Source of the DNA: UBA1151 sp963579925
GTDB taxonomy: Bacteria; Chloroflexota; Dehalococcoidia; Lucifugimonadales; Lucifugimonadaceae
NCBI GenBank assembly: GCA_963579925.1
Contig: CAUZJA010000016.1
Location: 1 to 25,220, forward strand
DNA length: 25,220 nt
Direction of reading: 5' to 3'
Part shown: positions 8,630-16,884 of the stretch, piece by piece
Numbering within the stretch: the first letter of the stretch is position 1
How the letters are laid out: the number at the start of each line of letters is the position of its first letter
Made by a program: the position numbers and the translations under genes
Notes under the pieces: generated by a model
Database searches by the model: none
What the model saw: the letters and a program-made list of their open reading frames with translations, nothing else
Told to the model about the DNA's origin: nothing

Positions 8630-9184
8630 TCACGCTTCCACCTCATCGGCACGCTGAACCACATCGGCAGGAGAATCATCGCCACGCGCCAGCGCAATCG
8701 CACCAACCATCGCCACCAGCAGAATCACGGACGCAATCTCAAACGGAATCGCCCACTGGTTGAAGAGAGAATCACCAACAGTCTCGAATCCCGTCGAACC
8801 AGCCTCGGCCGAAGCAACCGCAACGCTCGTTGCCTCCTCCAACTGCGGCACATCGCTATAGATAAACGTCAGCGTCAGCAGCACAAACGCGCCAATCGCG
8901 ATCAGAAACGCCACAGGCCTCTGCGGGTTATCCAGGTTGATGTTCAAATCGGTCGTCCGCGTCAGCATGATCGCGAACAGGATCACGATGGTGACCGCAC
9001 CCACATAAATCAATATCTGGGCCAGCGCCAGGAACTCCGCAAACGCCACAAGAAATATTCCAGCCACACCCAGCATGGCGATCAACAAGCTCAGTGTGGC
9101 CCGCACAACATTGCGGTCCAGCACCACCCCTAGCGCACCCAATACCGTAACCACGGCGAGCACGTAGAACACGATGACGCTCAA
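8630..9184 (-). CDS. nuoJ: NADH-quinone oxidoreductase subunit J
   Basis: A 184-residue membrane subunit of complex I with five predicted helices. The conserved third-helix region reads LALAQILIYVGAVTIVILFAIMLT, which is diagnostic of NuoJ and contains the pi-bulge helix that couples quinone chemistry to pumping. The start is a TTG at 9184 whose last two bases overlap the nuoI TGA (TTGA); an internal GTG five codons later is the only near alternative. The C-terminal tail after the last helix is acidic and short. Its stop codon is 85 bases from nuoK. Confidence 0.94.
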   Translation of the reverse strand: MSVIVFYVLAVVTVLGALGVVLDRNVVRATLSLLIAMLGVAGIFLVAFAEFLALAQILIYVGAVTIVILFAIMLTRTTDLNINLDNPQRPVAFLIAIGAFVLLTLTFIYSDVPQLEEATSVAVASAEAGSTGFETVGDSLFNQWAIPFEIASVILLVAMVGAIALARGDDSPADVVQRADEVEA

Positions 9185-9783
9185 GTCGCCGTCGCCTCAG
9201 GTGGCGAATCTGACGGTGATTCCGCTGAAGCTTCAGGCTCAGGATTCGCAGCAGCCTCAGCCGCTTCCTTCGCCGCCTTCGCTTCCGCAATCACCGCTCG
9301 CTCTTTCGGCGACGGCAAGTTCGGCTTCGACTGCTTCCAGCCAGTATCCTTCTGGAACTTCGTGCCCATCTTCAGCAGCTCAGGCAGATCCACACGATTG
9401 GCGTCTCGTTCGCGCTCACTACGCTCATGCTCATGCGACATCTCTATCGCATCGAAGTTGCACACATCAACACAAATTCCGCACAAAATACATCTACTGA
9501 GATTGATCTCAAACGTTTTGATGATCTTCTTGCGGTGACTGTCGCCCTCCGCAAACTGGGTGTTATCCGTCATCTCCGCAGACATGCACTGCGTCGGGCA
9601 GTACCGAACGCACACCATGCACCCCGTACAGAACGGCTCATCACGGACGTCATCCCACAGCAGCGCCGGGAACCCCATATAGCGGTCCTGGATCGGCAGA
9701 TGCTCCTTCGGATACTCCGCCGTGACCTTCTTCCGCATCATGGTACCCAGGGTCACCCGCAGCGCTTTCATCGAGTTAAGCAT
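9181..9783 (-). CDS. nuoI: NADH-quinone oxidoreductase subunit I (two 4Fe-4S clusters)
   Basis: A 200-residue ferredoxin-like subunit that carries electrons through the peripheral arm towards the N2 cluster. The two cluster motifs are complete: Cys52, 55, 58 and 62 (CTGCMVCVRYC) and Cys98, 101, 104 and 108 (CILCGICVDVC). The N-terminus has the usual amphipathic membrane-contact segment. The last 60 or so residues are unusual: a tail rich in Ala, Glu, Pro and Ser, probably disordered, beyond the normal core of about 140-160 residues. The ATG shares one base with the nuoH TAA (TAATG), so the two are coupled. The next gene, nuoJ, overlaps by a TTGA. Confidence 0.95.
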   Translation of the reverse strand: MLNSMKALRVTLGTMMRKKVTAEYPKEHLPIQDRYMGFPALLWDDVRDEPFCTGCMVCVRYCPTQCMSAEMTDNTQFAEGDSHRKKIIKTFEINLSRCILCGICVDVCNFDAIEMSHEHERSERERDANRVDLPELLKMGTKFQKDTGWKQSKPNLPSPKERAVIAEAKAAKEAAEAAANPEPEASAESPSDSPPEATAT

Positions 9784-11006
9784 TAGTCACCCGACCCTTC
9801 AGGAATGAGCTTGTTGCCGCCGTCTTCCCGCCTCGCCCGACGATACATCTGAACCGTCGTCGGATCAGCCAGACGAGCCGTACGCCGTGATCCGATATAC
9901 AAACCCAGAACGAGGATTGGAACTGAGAACGCTGTCATCACCCACAGCGGCCACTCGTAGAAAATCACAATCGACATCAGGATGAAGTTGACGAACGAAA
10001 GTGGAATGAGTGACTTCCAACCAAACGCCATCAGCTGGTCGATTCGAAGCCTCGGATACGTCCCTCTGAACCAGAAGAACAACCCCACGACCATGTACGT
10101 CTTGAACAGGAACCACCCAACGCCCAGCGCGTCCGTCTGCCACTCCTCAAGTGCCGTGCCGAAGACCGACTCGGGTGGCGATGGCCAACTCCATCCACCA
10201 AAGAAGAGCAGCACCGTCAGCGCAGCAATAACAAATGTGTTGATGTACTCCGCCAGAAAAAAGACGGCCCAGTGCGCCCCGGAGTACTCCAGAAACGGCC
10301 CGCCAACAACCTCCGACTCCGCATGATGAATATCAAACGGCGTCCTGCCCAGTTCAGCCAGCCCCGCCAAAATAAATACGATCAGCCCCAGCGGCATGAT
10401 GAACGCAAACGGAATCGCGCCTTGGCCATCAAACGAAAGCACCCGCTCGCCAATCGTCACCTCATTGCCAAGAATGACGTCCCGCAGATCGAGGCTCTGC
10501 ACCAGCACAGCAATCGCCAGCACCACAACGATGATCGGGATCTCGTAGCTCACCAACTGCGCCGCTGCCCGAATCCCACCAAGCACCGAGTACTTGCTCG
10601 ACGAGGTGTACCCGGCCAACAGCAATCCAACGATGCCAACAGTCGATATCGCAACGATGTAGAGCAGCCCCAACTCCTGCGGCGCTACCACAGCCCCGTC
10701 AGCAAACGGTACTGTCAGCCACACCAGGAACGCCGAAACGAACACGATCAGCGGCGCGCTCCAGAAGAGCAACCCGCTGGAGTTGGTTGGCCGAATGTCT
10801 TCCTTCGTCACCAGCTTGAATACGTCTGCAATCGGCTGCAGCAACCCGTGCGGGCCAACCCTCGATGGCCCCGAGCGCATCTGGATTCGAGCAAGCATCT
10901 TGCGCTCGTACCAGGTCAGCGAAAGCACCACAGTCGCCAGGAACGAGAACAGCCCAAAGAGCCCAAGCACTGCAACGCCAACATACGTCCAGTTGAACTC
11001 GTTCAT
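9783..11006 (-). CDS. nuoH: NADH-quinone oxidoreductase subunit H (quinone-site membrane subunit)
   Basis: A 407-residue membrane protein that joins the membrane and peripheral arms and forms much of the quinone channel. Typical segments are WYERKMLARIQMRSGPSRVG, GLLQPIADVFKLVTKEDI, the acidic quinone-site loop in LAELGRTPFDIHHAESEVVGG, and FRGTYPRLRIDQLMAFGWK. The length is somewhat above the 325 of E. coli but normal for many phyla; the extra residues include a charged C-terminal tail. The ATG overlaps the nuoD TGA (ATGA). Confidence 0.96.
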   Translation of the reverse strand: MNEFNWTYVGVAVLGLFGLFSFLATVVLSLTWYERKMLARIQMRSGPSRVGPHGLLQPIADVFKLVTKEDIRPTNSSGLLFWSAPLIVFVSAFLVWLTVPFADGAVVAPQELGLLYIVAISTVGIVGLLLAGYTSSSKYSVLGGIRAAAQLVSYEIPIIVVVLAIAVLVQSLDLRDVILGNEVTIGERVLSFDGQGAIPFAFIMPLGLIVFILAGLAELGRTPFDIHHAESEVVGGPFLEYSGAHWAVFFLAEYINTFVIAALTVLLFFGGWSWPSPPESVFGTALEEWQTDALGVGWFLFKTYMVVGLFFWFRGTYPRLRIDQLMAFGWKSLIPLSFVNFILMSIVIFYEWPLWVMTAFSVPILVLGLYIGSRRTARLADPTTVQMYRRARREDGGNKLIPEGSGD

Positions 11007-12139
11007 CGGTCGACCTCACCCAGCACGATGTCGAGCGAGCCAAGTATCACCACCGAGTCAGCGATGTAGTGCCCAACCAGCAGATCACGCAGCGCCATCA
11101 GGTTGCAGAACGACGGCGGCCGAACCTTCAACCGATACGGACTCTCAGCGCCTTCGGAAACCAGATAGACGCCAAAGTCGCCGCGTGGGTTCTCGGCGTG
11201 AACATACACCTCACCCTTCGGTGGTCGAGCAATCGCACGCACCTTGGTCTGAATCGGCCCCGGCTCCATCTGCTCCAGCGCCTGCCGAATAATCTTGATC
11301 GACTCCCGAGCCTCAAGAACTCGCAGGTAGTAGCGGTCCCAGCAATCGCCCGCAGAGCCAACCGGCACACCGAAGTCGAACCGGTCGTACACCGAATACG
11401 GATCTTCAACCCGCACGTCATAAGGCACGCCAGAAGCCCGCAGCGTAGCGCCACTCACCCCCCAGTCCAACGCCACATCACCATCGATCACGCCGATGCC
11501 GCGTGTACGCTCAACAAATACCTCGCCCAGCGATAGCATCTTGTCAGCGTCATCTATACCCGCCTCAAGCTCATCGAGCAGCGTCGCCACCTGCGCAGGG
11601 AATTCCTTGATCACATCCTGCTTCACGCCACCAACCCGGAAGAAGTTGTGCATCATCCGAGCGCCGCTTGTGGCCTCAAACAGCGTCAGAATTTTCTCGC
11701 GATCCCGAAAATTGTAGAGCGACGGCGTCAGCGCCCCCATGTCCAGCGCAAAGGTTCCAATAAATATCAGGTGACTGGCAATCCGATTCAGCTCGCACAA
11801 AATAACCCGGATGTACTCAGCGCGATCCGGCACCTCCAGATCCATCAACTTCTCAACGGCCATTACAAGGCCAAGCTCATTGTTGAAGTTAGAGATGTAA
11901 TCCAGCCGGTCGAACAACGTGATGATCTGGGAGTAGATCTCGTGCTCAAACAGCTTCTCAGAGCCGCGATGCAGATAACCGATATGCGGCGTCGCATCCA
12001 CAATCAACTCAGAATCCAGCGCCAGTTCCATACGAAACACGCCATGCGTAGCAGGATGCTGCGGACCCATGTTAATGAACATGTCCGCAAGGCCTTGGCC
12101 CTTGTCGATTACGTTTGTGGTGATGCCTGAGTCAGTCAT
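11003..12139 (-). CDS. nuoD: NADH-quinone oxidoreductase subunit D (49-kDa homologue)
   Basis: A 378-residue soluble subunit that forms the quinone-binding cavity with NuoB. It is related to the large subunit of NiFe hydrogenases. Landmarks are NMGPQHPATHGVFRMEL (the quinone-contact His region), PHIGYLHRGSEKLFE, YISNFNNELG and the C-terminal LVGHYIADSVVILGSLDIVLGEVDR. The length matches standalone NuoD (about 380-420). NuoC is a separate protein here, not the CD fusion of enterobacteria. The ATG starts three bases after the nuoC stop. Confidence 0.96.
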   Translation of the reverse strand: MTDSGITTNVIDKGQGLADMFINMGPQHPATHGVFRMELALDSELIVDATPHIGYLHRGSEKLFEHEIYSQIITLFDRLDYISNFNNELGLVMAVEKLMDLEVPDRAEYIRVILCELNRIASHLIFIGTFALDMGALTPSLYNFRDREKILTLFEATSGARMMHNFFRVGGVKQDVIKEFPAQVATLLDELEAGIDDADKMLSLGEVFVERTRGIGVIDGDVALDWGVSGATLRASGVPYDVRVEDPYSVYDRFDFGVPVGSAGDCWDRYYLRVLEARESIKIIRQALEQMEPGPIQTKVRAIARPPKGEVYVHAENPRGDFGVYLVSEGAESPYRLKVRPPSFCNLMALRDLLVGHYIADSVVILGSLDIVLGEVDR

Positions 12140-12142
12140 GGC

Positions 12143-12715
12143 CTAAAACTCATCGTAATCATGAAGCGGGAACGATTTCCGACCCGGAAAACCTTCAAAC
12201 CCATCAGGCAGAATCAGCGTTCGCAAATCCGGGTGTCCCAGAAACTCGACGCCAAAAAGATCGTGCATCTCACGTTCGTACCAGTCAGCACCACGCCACA
12301 CCGTCGTCACGGTAGGCAGCCTTGGATCGGCCGCAAGTATGCGCGCTTTAAGCACCATCTTGTGCTGATGCTCCAGCGAATACAGGTGATAGACCACATC
12401 GAACGCGGCCTCCTCCTCCTCGTAGTCGACCACACACAGCAATCGCAGGTACTTGAACGATGTGCGCTCATCAGACTTCAGGATGCTGGCGATCTCATCG
12501 ATATGACTGGCGGGCGCACGACACACCACTTCATCAAGATCAGCTCCAATATCGATTTCGAATGGCATCAACACTTCCGGTAGCAACGTCGACAGAGCCT
12601 CTCCCTTTGGGGTCAGCCATGACTCAACTTGATCGGCGTCAGGTGCGTGACGACCGCGCGACGCCGTTATCGGCGCAGGGCACTTCGACGAGCCATCTTC
12701 AGGGCCGGTGGTCAA
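12143..12715 (-). CDS. nuoC: NADH-quinone oxidoreductase subunit C (30-kDa homologue)
   Basis: A 190-residue peripheral subunit. The conserved end reads WRGADWYEREMHDLFGVEFLGHPDLRTLILPDGFEGFP, followed by GRKSFPL, which is diagnostic of the 30-kDa subunit. The start is a TTG at 12715 that overlaps the nuoB TGA (TTGA); the first ATG in frame is at 12568 and would remove about 50 residues. The first 30 residues are polar and poorly conserved, so a slightly later start cannot be ruled out. It is followed after three bases by nuoD. Confidence 0.93.
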   Translation of the reverse strand: MTTGPEDGSSKCPAPITASRGRHAPDADQVESWLTPKGEALSTLLPEVLMPFEIDIGADLDEVVCRAPASHIDEIASILKSDERTSFKYLRLLCVVDYEEEEAAFDVVYHLYSLEHQHKMVLKARILAADPRLPTVTTVWRGADWYEREMHDLFGVEFLGHPDLRTLILPDGFEGFPGRKSFPLHDYDEF

Positions 12716-13218
12716 CCGATGTTCCGCTCTTTCGCATCCAGGCTTATCTTGTCTTGGAGCTTGATCAAGCCATCCATCAGCGCCTCAGGCCGCGGCGGGC
12801 AGCCGGGGATGTAAATGTCAACGGGAATAATGTGATCCACACCCATCACCACGGAGTAAGAGCGGTAGTACGGACCGCCGTTGGTGGCACAAGCTCCCAT
12901 AGCGATTACCCACTTCGGATCAGGCATCTGCTCGTACAGCAGTTTGATCGGATCTTCCATCTTTTTCACCACTGTACCGGCGATTATGAGGAGATCCGAC
13001 TGCCGTGGCGTAGGCCACGTAACCACGCCAAACCTATCCAGATCATGATGCGACATGAACGTGCTGATCATTTCGATTGCACAGCATGCCAGACCAAAGG
13101 TGAGTGGCCACAGCGATGACTTCCGGGCAGCGGCAAATACCTCGTCAGTTCGACCGGTGAGCACACCCGGCATCACCTGCTGGAACGGGCTCTCCGCCGG
13201 AGTGTTTCCTCGGCCCAT
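12712..13218 (-). CDS. nuoB: NADH-quinone oxidoreductase subunit B (N2 cluster subunit)
   Basis: A 168-residue subunit carrying the terminal 4Fe-4S cluster N2 that reduces quinone. The cluster ligands are visible: the tandem Cys45-Cys46 in GLACCAIEM, Cys110 in GACATNGGPYY and Cys140 in PGCPPRPEAL. The ATG at 13218 is preferred over the longer open frame reaching to 13341. It sits two bases after the nuoA stop, has a GGAG ribosome-binding site six bases upstream, and gives the normal length of about 160-180. The longer frame would overlap nuoA by 120 bases. Confidence 0.95.
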   Translation of the reverse strand: MGRGNTPAESPFQQVMPGVLTGRTDEVFAAARKSSLWPLTFGLACCAIEMISTFMSHHDLDRFGVVTWPTPRQSDLLIIAGTVVKKMEDPIKLLYEQMPDPKWVIAMGACATNGGPYYRSYSVVMGVDHIIPVDIYIPGCPPRPEALMDGLIKLQDKISLDAKERNIG

Positions 13219-13220
13219 CT

Positions 13221-13589
13221 CTATCTCCAACTCAACGCTCCTTTGCGCCATGCGAAGGCAAGTCCAAACAGGAGAATACCCAGGAATACCAGCATCTCGT
13301 AGAACACGATGTCGGAAGATTTCAGGAACGTAACGGTCCACGGGAACAGGAACACCGCTTCAACATCAAAGATGAGAAATAGCAGGGCGTAAATGTAATA
13401 CCTGATGTTGATCTGCGACCAACGAAACTCGCCCGGCCTGATCCCAGATTCGTAGACGACGCCCTTGTCCTCAGATGGCCTCTTTGGCGAGAGAAACCAT
13501 GAGGTTATGAAGAGGCCGATAATGGCCACCAGGGCAACTCCGGTGGCTATTGCCACCGCGGCCCATTTTGTGTCAAAACCTTCGGGCAA
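13221..13589 (-). CDS. nuoA: NADH-quinone oxidoreductase subunit A
   Basis: A 122-residue protein with three membrane helices, first gene of the nuo operon. The family signature is visible in YESGIRPGEFRWSQINIRYY and in YALLFLIFDVEAVFLFPW, with the conserved acidic residues of the second helix. The start is a TTG at 13589. Upstream ATGs are not usable: the nearest in-frame one is followed by a TAA. The 144 bases separating it from trpB contain a GC-rich hairpin (tcgcg 13614-13618 with cgcga 13623-13627). The operon promoter is probably in this gap or upstream of trpB, but I could not identify convincing -35/-10 boxes. Confidence 0.94.
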   Translation of the reverse strand: MPEGFDTKWAAVAIATGVALVAIIGLFITSWFLSPKRPSEDKGVVYESGIRPGEFRWSQINIRYYIYALLFLIFDVEAVFLFPWTVTFLKSSDIVFYEMLVFLGILLFGLAFAWRKGALSWR

Positions 13590-13733
13590 TTATCTAACTT
13601 GTCCCATCATCCCTCGCGGGCGCGCGAACGCGGGCACGTGAAAAGCACTTAATCTTCGGGGAAATTCACTATTGAGATTAACACACCACCACTGCGATTG
13701 TGTGCATCTTCTGCGGGAACAATTAACCCCTGC

Positions 13734-14942
13734 TTACAGTTCGATACCCTTGGCCGCTGCAACGGTCTCAAGGTCCTTATCGCCACGGCCGCTGAGAAGC
13801 AGGAGGAGCGTGCCACCCTTGCCCACCTCGTTGGCCAGCTCCTTGAGTTTCGCGATCGCGTGCGATGGCTCAAGCGCCGGTGGGATTCCCTCCAGCGTCG
13901 AGAGCATGTCGAAACCCTCCAGCGCTTCCTCATCAGTCGCACTGATGTAGCGGGCGCGCTCAATATCCTTCAGATAGCTGTGCTCCGGTCCAACGCCCGG
14001 GTAGTCGAGCCCAGCTGAAATCGAGTGCGCTTCCTGTACCTGACCATGCTCATCCTGCAACAGATACGAGTACGACCCATGCAACACACCCGGCCGACCC
14101 AGCGTCATCGTCGCCGCATGCTTACCGTCCAGACCCTCGCCAGACGCCTCAACACCAACCAGCTTCACCGACTCATCATCGATGAATCCGCTGAACAGAC
14201 CCATCGCGTTGCTGCCACCACCAACACACGCCACCGCCATATCCGGCAGCGCTCCAGTGCGCTCAAGGAACTGCGCCCGTGACTCAGTACCAATAACGGA
14301 CTGGAAGTCGCGCACCAATACGGGGTACGGGTGCGGTCCAACGACGCTGCCGATGATGTAGTGAGTGGTCTCAACGTTCGTCACCCAATCACGGATGGCC
14401 TCGTTAATGGCGTCCTTCAGCGTGCGGCTGCCAGATGTAACCGGCTCCACCTTTGCGCCCATGAGCTTCATCCGGAAGACGTTTGGCGACTGCCGCCGAA
14501 TATCCTCTTCGCCCATGTAAACGATGCACTCCAACCCCATGTGCGCACATACGGTCGCCGTTGCCACGCCGTGCTGACCAGCACCAGTCTCAGCAATAAT
14601 CCGGTCCTTGCCGAGGCGACGAGTCAGCAGCGCCTGCCCAAGAGCGTTATTGATCTTGTGCGCACCCGTGTGCGCCAGATCCTCACGCTTGATCCAGATA
14701 TCCGCGCCACCAAGCTCCTTCGTGAGCCGCTTGGCAAAATAGAGAGGAGTCGGACGTCCAACGTAGTCCCGCAAGAGCTCGTTGTACTCGGCCCAGAACT
14801 TAGGGTCGGCCTTCGCCTCTTCCCAGGCATCCTCAAGCTCCTGAAGCGCCGACATCAGCGTCTCCGGAACATACTTACCGCCATAGTCGCCAAAGCGGCC
14901 TAACTCGTCGGGTACTGAAGGTCGATTATTTGTTGTGGCCAT
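13734..14942 (-). CDS. trpB: Tryptophan synthase beta chain
   Basis: A 402-residue PLP enzyme that joins indole and serine to form tryptophan. The Schiff-base lysine is Lys96 in HTGAHKINNA, the catalytic glutamate is in AETGAGQHG (Glu118), and the phosphate-cradle loop GGGSNA is at 241-246. The N-terminus GRFGDYGGKYVPETLM is typical of the canonical TrpB1 type that works with TrpA. The ATG at 14942 is chosen over a TTG 16 codons upstream (14990), whose added residues are not family-like. No trpA or other trp gene is in the window. The next gene downstream is nuoA, 144 bases away on the same strand. Confidence 0.95.
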   Translation of the reverse strand: MATTNNRPSVPDELGRFGDYGGKYVPETLMSALQELEDAWEEAKADPKFWAEYNELLRDYVGRPTPLYFAKRLTKELGGADIWIKREDLAHTGAHKINNALGQALLTRRLGKDRIIAETGAGQHGVATATVCAHMGLECIVYMGEEDIRRQSPNVFRMKLMGAKVEPVTSGSRTLKDAINEAIRDWVTNVETTHYIIGSVVGPHPYPVLVRDFQSVIGTESRAQFLERTGALPDMAVACVGGGSNAMGLFSGFIDDESVKLVGVEASGEGLDGKHAATMTLGRPGVLHGSYSYLLQDEHGQVQEAHSISAGLDYPGVGPEHSYLKDIERARYISATDEEALEGFDMLSTLEGIPPALEPSHAIAKLKELANEVGKGGTLLLLLSGRGDKDLETVAAAKGIEL

Positions 14943-15031
14943 ACTGCTTTTCGGACGCTCGGAATCGCCTTGCTGACAGGCGTTGCTCAAACTGGATTAG
15001 ATGGGTTGTAGGATACACGTCAGATCAGACA

Positions 15032-15095
15032 GTGAGCCTCTTGAGATCAGGTTCCCTGAGATCATTCGAAGGGCACCTGATCTCAAGAGGCTCAC
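15032..15095. promoter_or_regulatory. Perfect 21-bp inverted repeat in the trpB/deaminase divergent region
   Basis: Bases 15032-15052 and 15075-15095 are exact reverse complements with a 22-base centre. The octamer tgagatca occurs at 15042-15049, again in the centre at 15057-15064, and inverted at 15078-15085. The palindrome ends 23 bases before the deaminase ATG and starts 89 bases before the trpB ATG. It could be an operator, an RNA hairpin in the deaminase leader, or a small repeat element. There is no T-tract on either side, so a terminator is unlikely. Confidence 0.7.
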
Positions 15096-15118
15096 CACAC
15101 ACCCCAGGACAAATCCCC

Positions 15119-15667
15119 ATGACCACCACACCCGACCGTCCTGACTGGGACGACTACCTAATGGGCATCGCAATCGCCGTTCGTGCCCGCGCCAGCTGCA
15201 CCGGCAACCGCGTCGGCTCCGTAGTGGCGATAGAAAACCGCGTGGTAGCAACCGGCTACAACGGCACTCCGTTCAACACCGATAACTGCGTCGACGGCGG
15301 CTGCGACCGATGCGCCAACCGCGACAAATACCCATCCGGCCAGGCCTACGACCTCTGCATCTGCGTCCACGCAGAACAAAATGCCCTACTCCAGGCCGCC
15401 CGGTTCGGAATCGCTGTCGAAGGCGGCATCATCTACACCACCATGCGCCCCTGTTTCGGCTGCACCAAAGAAATCATCCAGGCCGGAATCAGCGGCATCC
15501 GCTACATGCACGAATGGCGACACCCCGACGACGACGTCTGGGCGCAATACGAAAAGCTCCAGGCCCGATTCCAGGCGGGCGCCAAGCAAGTTCACACCGC
15601 CGACGTCAACGCAGAATGGGCCACCTCAACAAAACGAGAAGCCACCACAACCGGCCACGACCAGTAG
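15119..15667 (+). CDS. dCMP/CMP deaminase-family zinc enzyme
   Basis: A 182-residue member of the cytidine/deoxycytidylate deaminase superfamily, which converts dCMP to dUMP for thymidylate synthesis (or acts in competence as ComEB). The zinc site is complete: His84 and catalytic Glu86 in VHAEQNA, and Cys112 and Cys115 in RPCFGCTKEI. GYNGTP (46-51) fits the substrate loop of dCMP deaminases, and the Cys-rich stretch CVDGGCDRC (57-65) fits the second metal site seen in some members. The ATG at 15119 begins the family-like text; the longer open frame runs back through the inverted repeat and is not credible. The last 30 residues are polar and variable. Exact substrate is inferred. Confidence 0.9.
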   Translation: MTTTPDRPDWDDYLMGIAIAVRARASCTGNRVGSVVAIENRVVATGYNGTPFNTDNCVDGGCDRCANRDKYPSGQAYDLCICVHAEQNALLQAARFGIAVEGGIIYTTMRPCFGCTKEIIQAGISGIRYMHEWRHPDDDVWAQYEKLQARFQAGAKQVHTADVNAEWATSTKREATTTGHDQ

Positions 15668-15681
15668 ACACCCCGGTAGCC

Positions 15682-15697
15682 GCGGGGCTTGCCCCGC
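15682..15697. repeat. GC-rich palindrome just after the deaminase gene
   Basis: gcggggc (15682-15688), tt, gccccgc (15691-15697) is a perfect 7-bp stem, 14 bases past the deaminase stop codon. It could act as a 3' end or stabilising hairpin, but no T-tract follows. The short stem with a two-base loop may equally be a dispersed intergenic repeat. Confidence 0.45.
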
Positions 15698-15709
15698 CCC
15701 TTCCGCACC

Positions 15710-15972
15710 ATAAAAATCACATCAATCGAAACAATCGCACTCCGTGACGAACGCGGCGGCAACGCCGTCTCCTGGAACATAGACTCCAGCGCCGCCGGCT
15801 ACGATCTCACCCTCATTCGCGTCCACACAGACGAAGGCCTCACCGGCATCGGCTACCGTCGCTAGTGATCGAATCCATCATCCGCAACGCCATGGGCCTC
15901 GAAGCCGTAATCATCGGCGAAGACCCCACCGAGGACCACCGACTCTGGCAGAAGATGTACGCCGCCACCGTT
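15710..15972 (+). pseudogene. Truncated enolase-superfamily (mandelate racemase/muconate lactonizing) gene
   Basis: The N-terminal capping domain of an enolase-superfamily enzyme can be read: from an ATA at 15710 (where ATG would be expected), IKITSIETIALRDERGG, then GYDLTLIRVHTDEGLTGIGY and a TAG at 15863-15865. The text resumes in another frame from 15865: VIESIIRNAMGLEAVIIGEDP, then RLWQKMYAATVLY to about 15972. There it abuts the IS3 remnant on the opposite strand. The whole catalytic barrel domain is missing. Lost start codon, stop, frameshift and 3' truncation together make this a dead gene. Which reaction the ancestor catalysed cannot be told from the N-terminal domain. Confidence 0.8.
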
Positions 15973-16884
15973 CTATGAAGAATGTTACCGCTCCAACCCT
16001 CTCGATCCATTCCCTGACTCTTACGGCCGTGAACTCCGGCCCAATGTCAGACCTGATGTACTCGGGCACACCTCTCTCCTTCATCAGTTCCGCAAGCGTT
16101 GCAAGCACATCATCCGATCGCAGCCAGGGGGCCAGCTTGATCGCCAGGCACTCCCGGCTCCACTCGTCGATCACCGTCAGTAGCCTGATCGGCTTGCTCG
16201 AGTGCGTTCGGCATACTACGAAGTCGTAGGCCCAGTCATGATTCACATGCTGCGGCCTGAGCCTGATGAGAGAACTGCGATCCAACCGAGCCGCCCTCGC
16301 TTCGGCTGCGCCATCGGTACCCTAAGCCCTTCACCCCGCCAAAGATGTTCCACTCTCTTGTGGTTCACCGCCCATCCAAGTTCTTTCAGCAGCGCTGTGA
16401 TCCTCCGGTACCCGTACCTTCCGGACCGAGTCGCTAGATTGACGATGTCGGTCATCAGGGCTTCTTAATCAGCTCCTACTCTTGGGACGTGGCGCTGGGT
16501 GGATCGCGGCTGAGAGAGAGCATGGCAAGCCCTTCGTTCGGAGACTTCCGGATGAACTGTCTTAATACGCTCTACGAACATGCGGCGACGAGAAGGGCGT
16601 AGAAGTCTCCCTCTGCTGCCTCTTTCCGGAATAGCTTGTCGAGCGTGAGATCTGAGACCACGCGCCGCTACGAAGGTTCTCCGTCTGAAGGTCTTTCAGA
16701 GCGTTAGCCAGGTCACCGGTTCAACGGTGAGACCACCGTACTCTCTGTCCCTGCGATAGTAGGTATGTCCTGTGATCTCGATGCCACGAACTCCCAGAGT
16801 CACTGTCTCCCCCTGGGCAAGCGAAACTTCAGCCTCGGGCAACTTGCTGATGATCTACTCAAGTCTGTAGTTCCTGCGTGCCAT
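15973..16884 (-). mobile_element. Degenerate IS3-family element, truncated in the transposase core
   Basis: On the minus strand an OrfA-like protein starts at the ATG at 16884 (MARRNYRLE, TAG, IISKLPEAEVSLAQGETV, then REYGGL). It is followed by pieces of OrfB in changing frames: ERRACHALSQPRSTQR near 16540, RYGYRRITALLKELGWAVNHKRV (16420-16340), and RLRPQHVNHDWAYDFVVCRT with LLTVIDEWSRECLAI and IRSDIGPEF down to 15975. The first two DDE aspartates are present, but the element stops at VTFFIE, before the third catalytic residue. At least one stop and two frameshifts are needed to read it. It cannot transpose by itself. The terminal inverted repeats were not found. The break abuts the truncated enolase gene, so this is a deletion junction and not a clean insertion. 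Confidence 0.85.
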
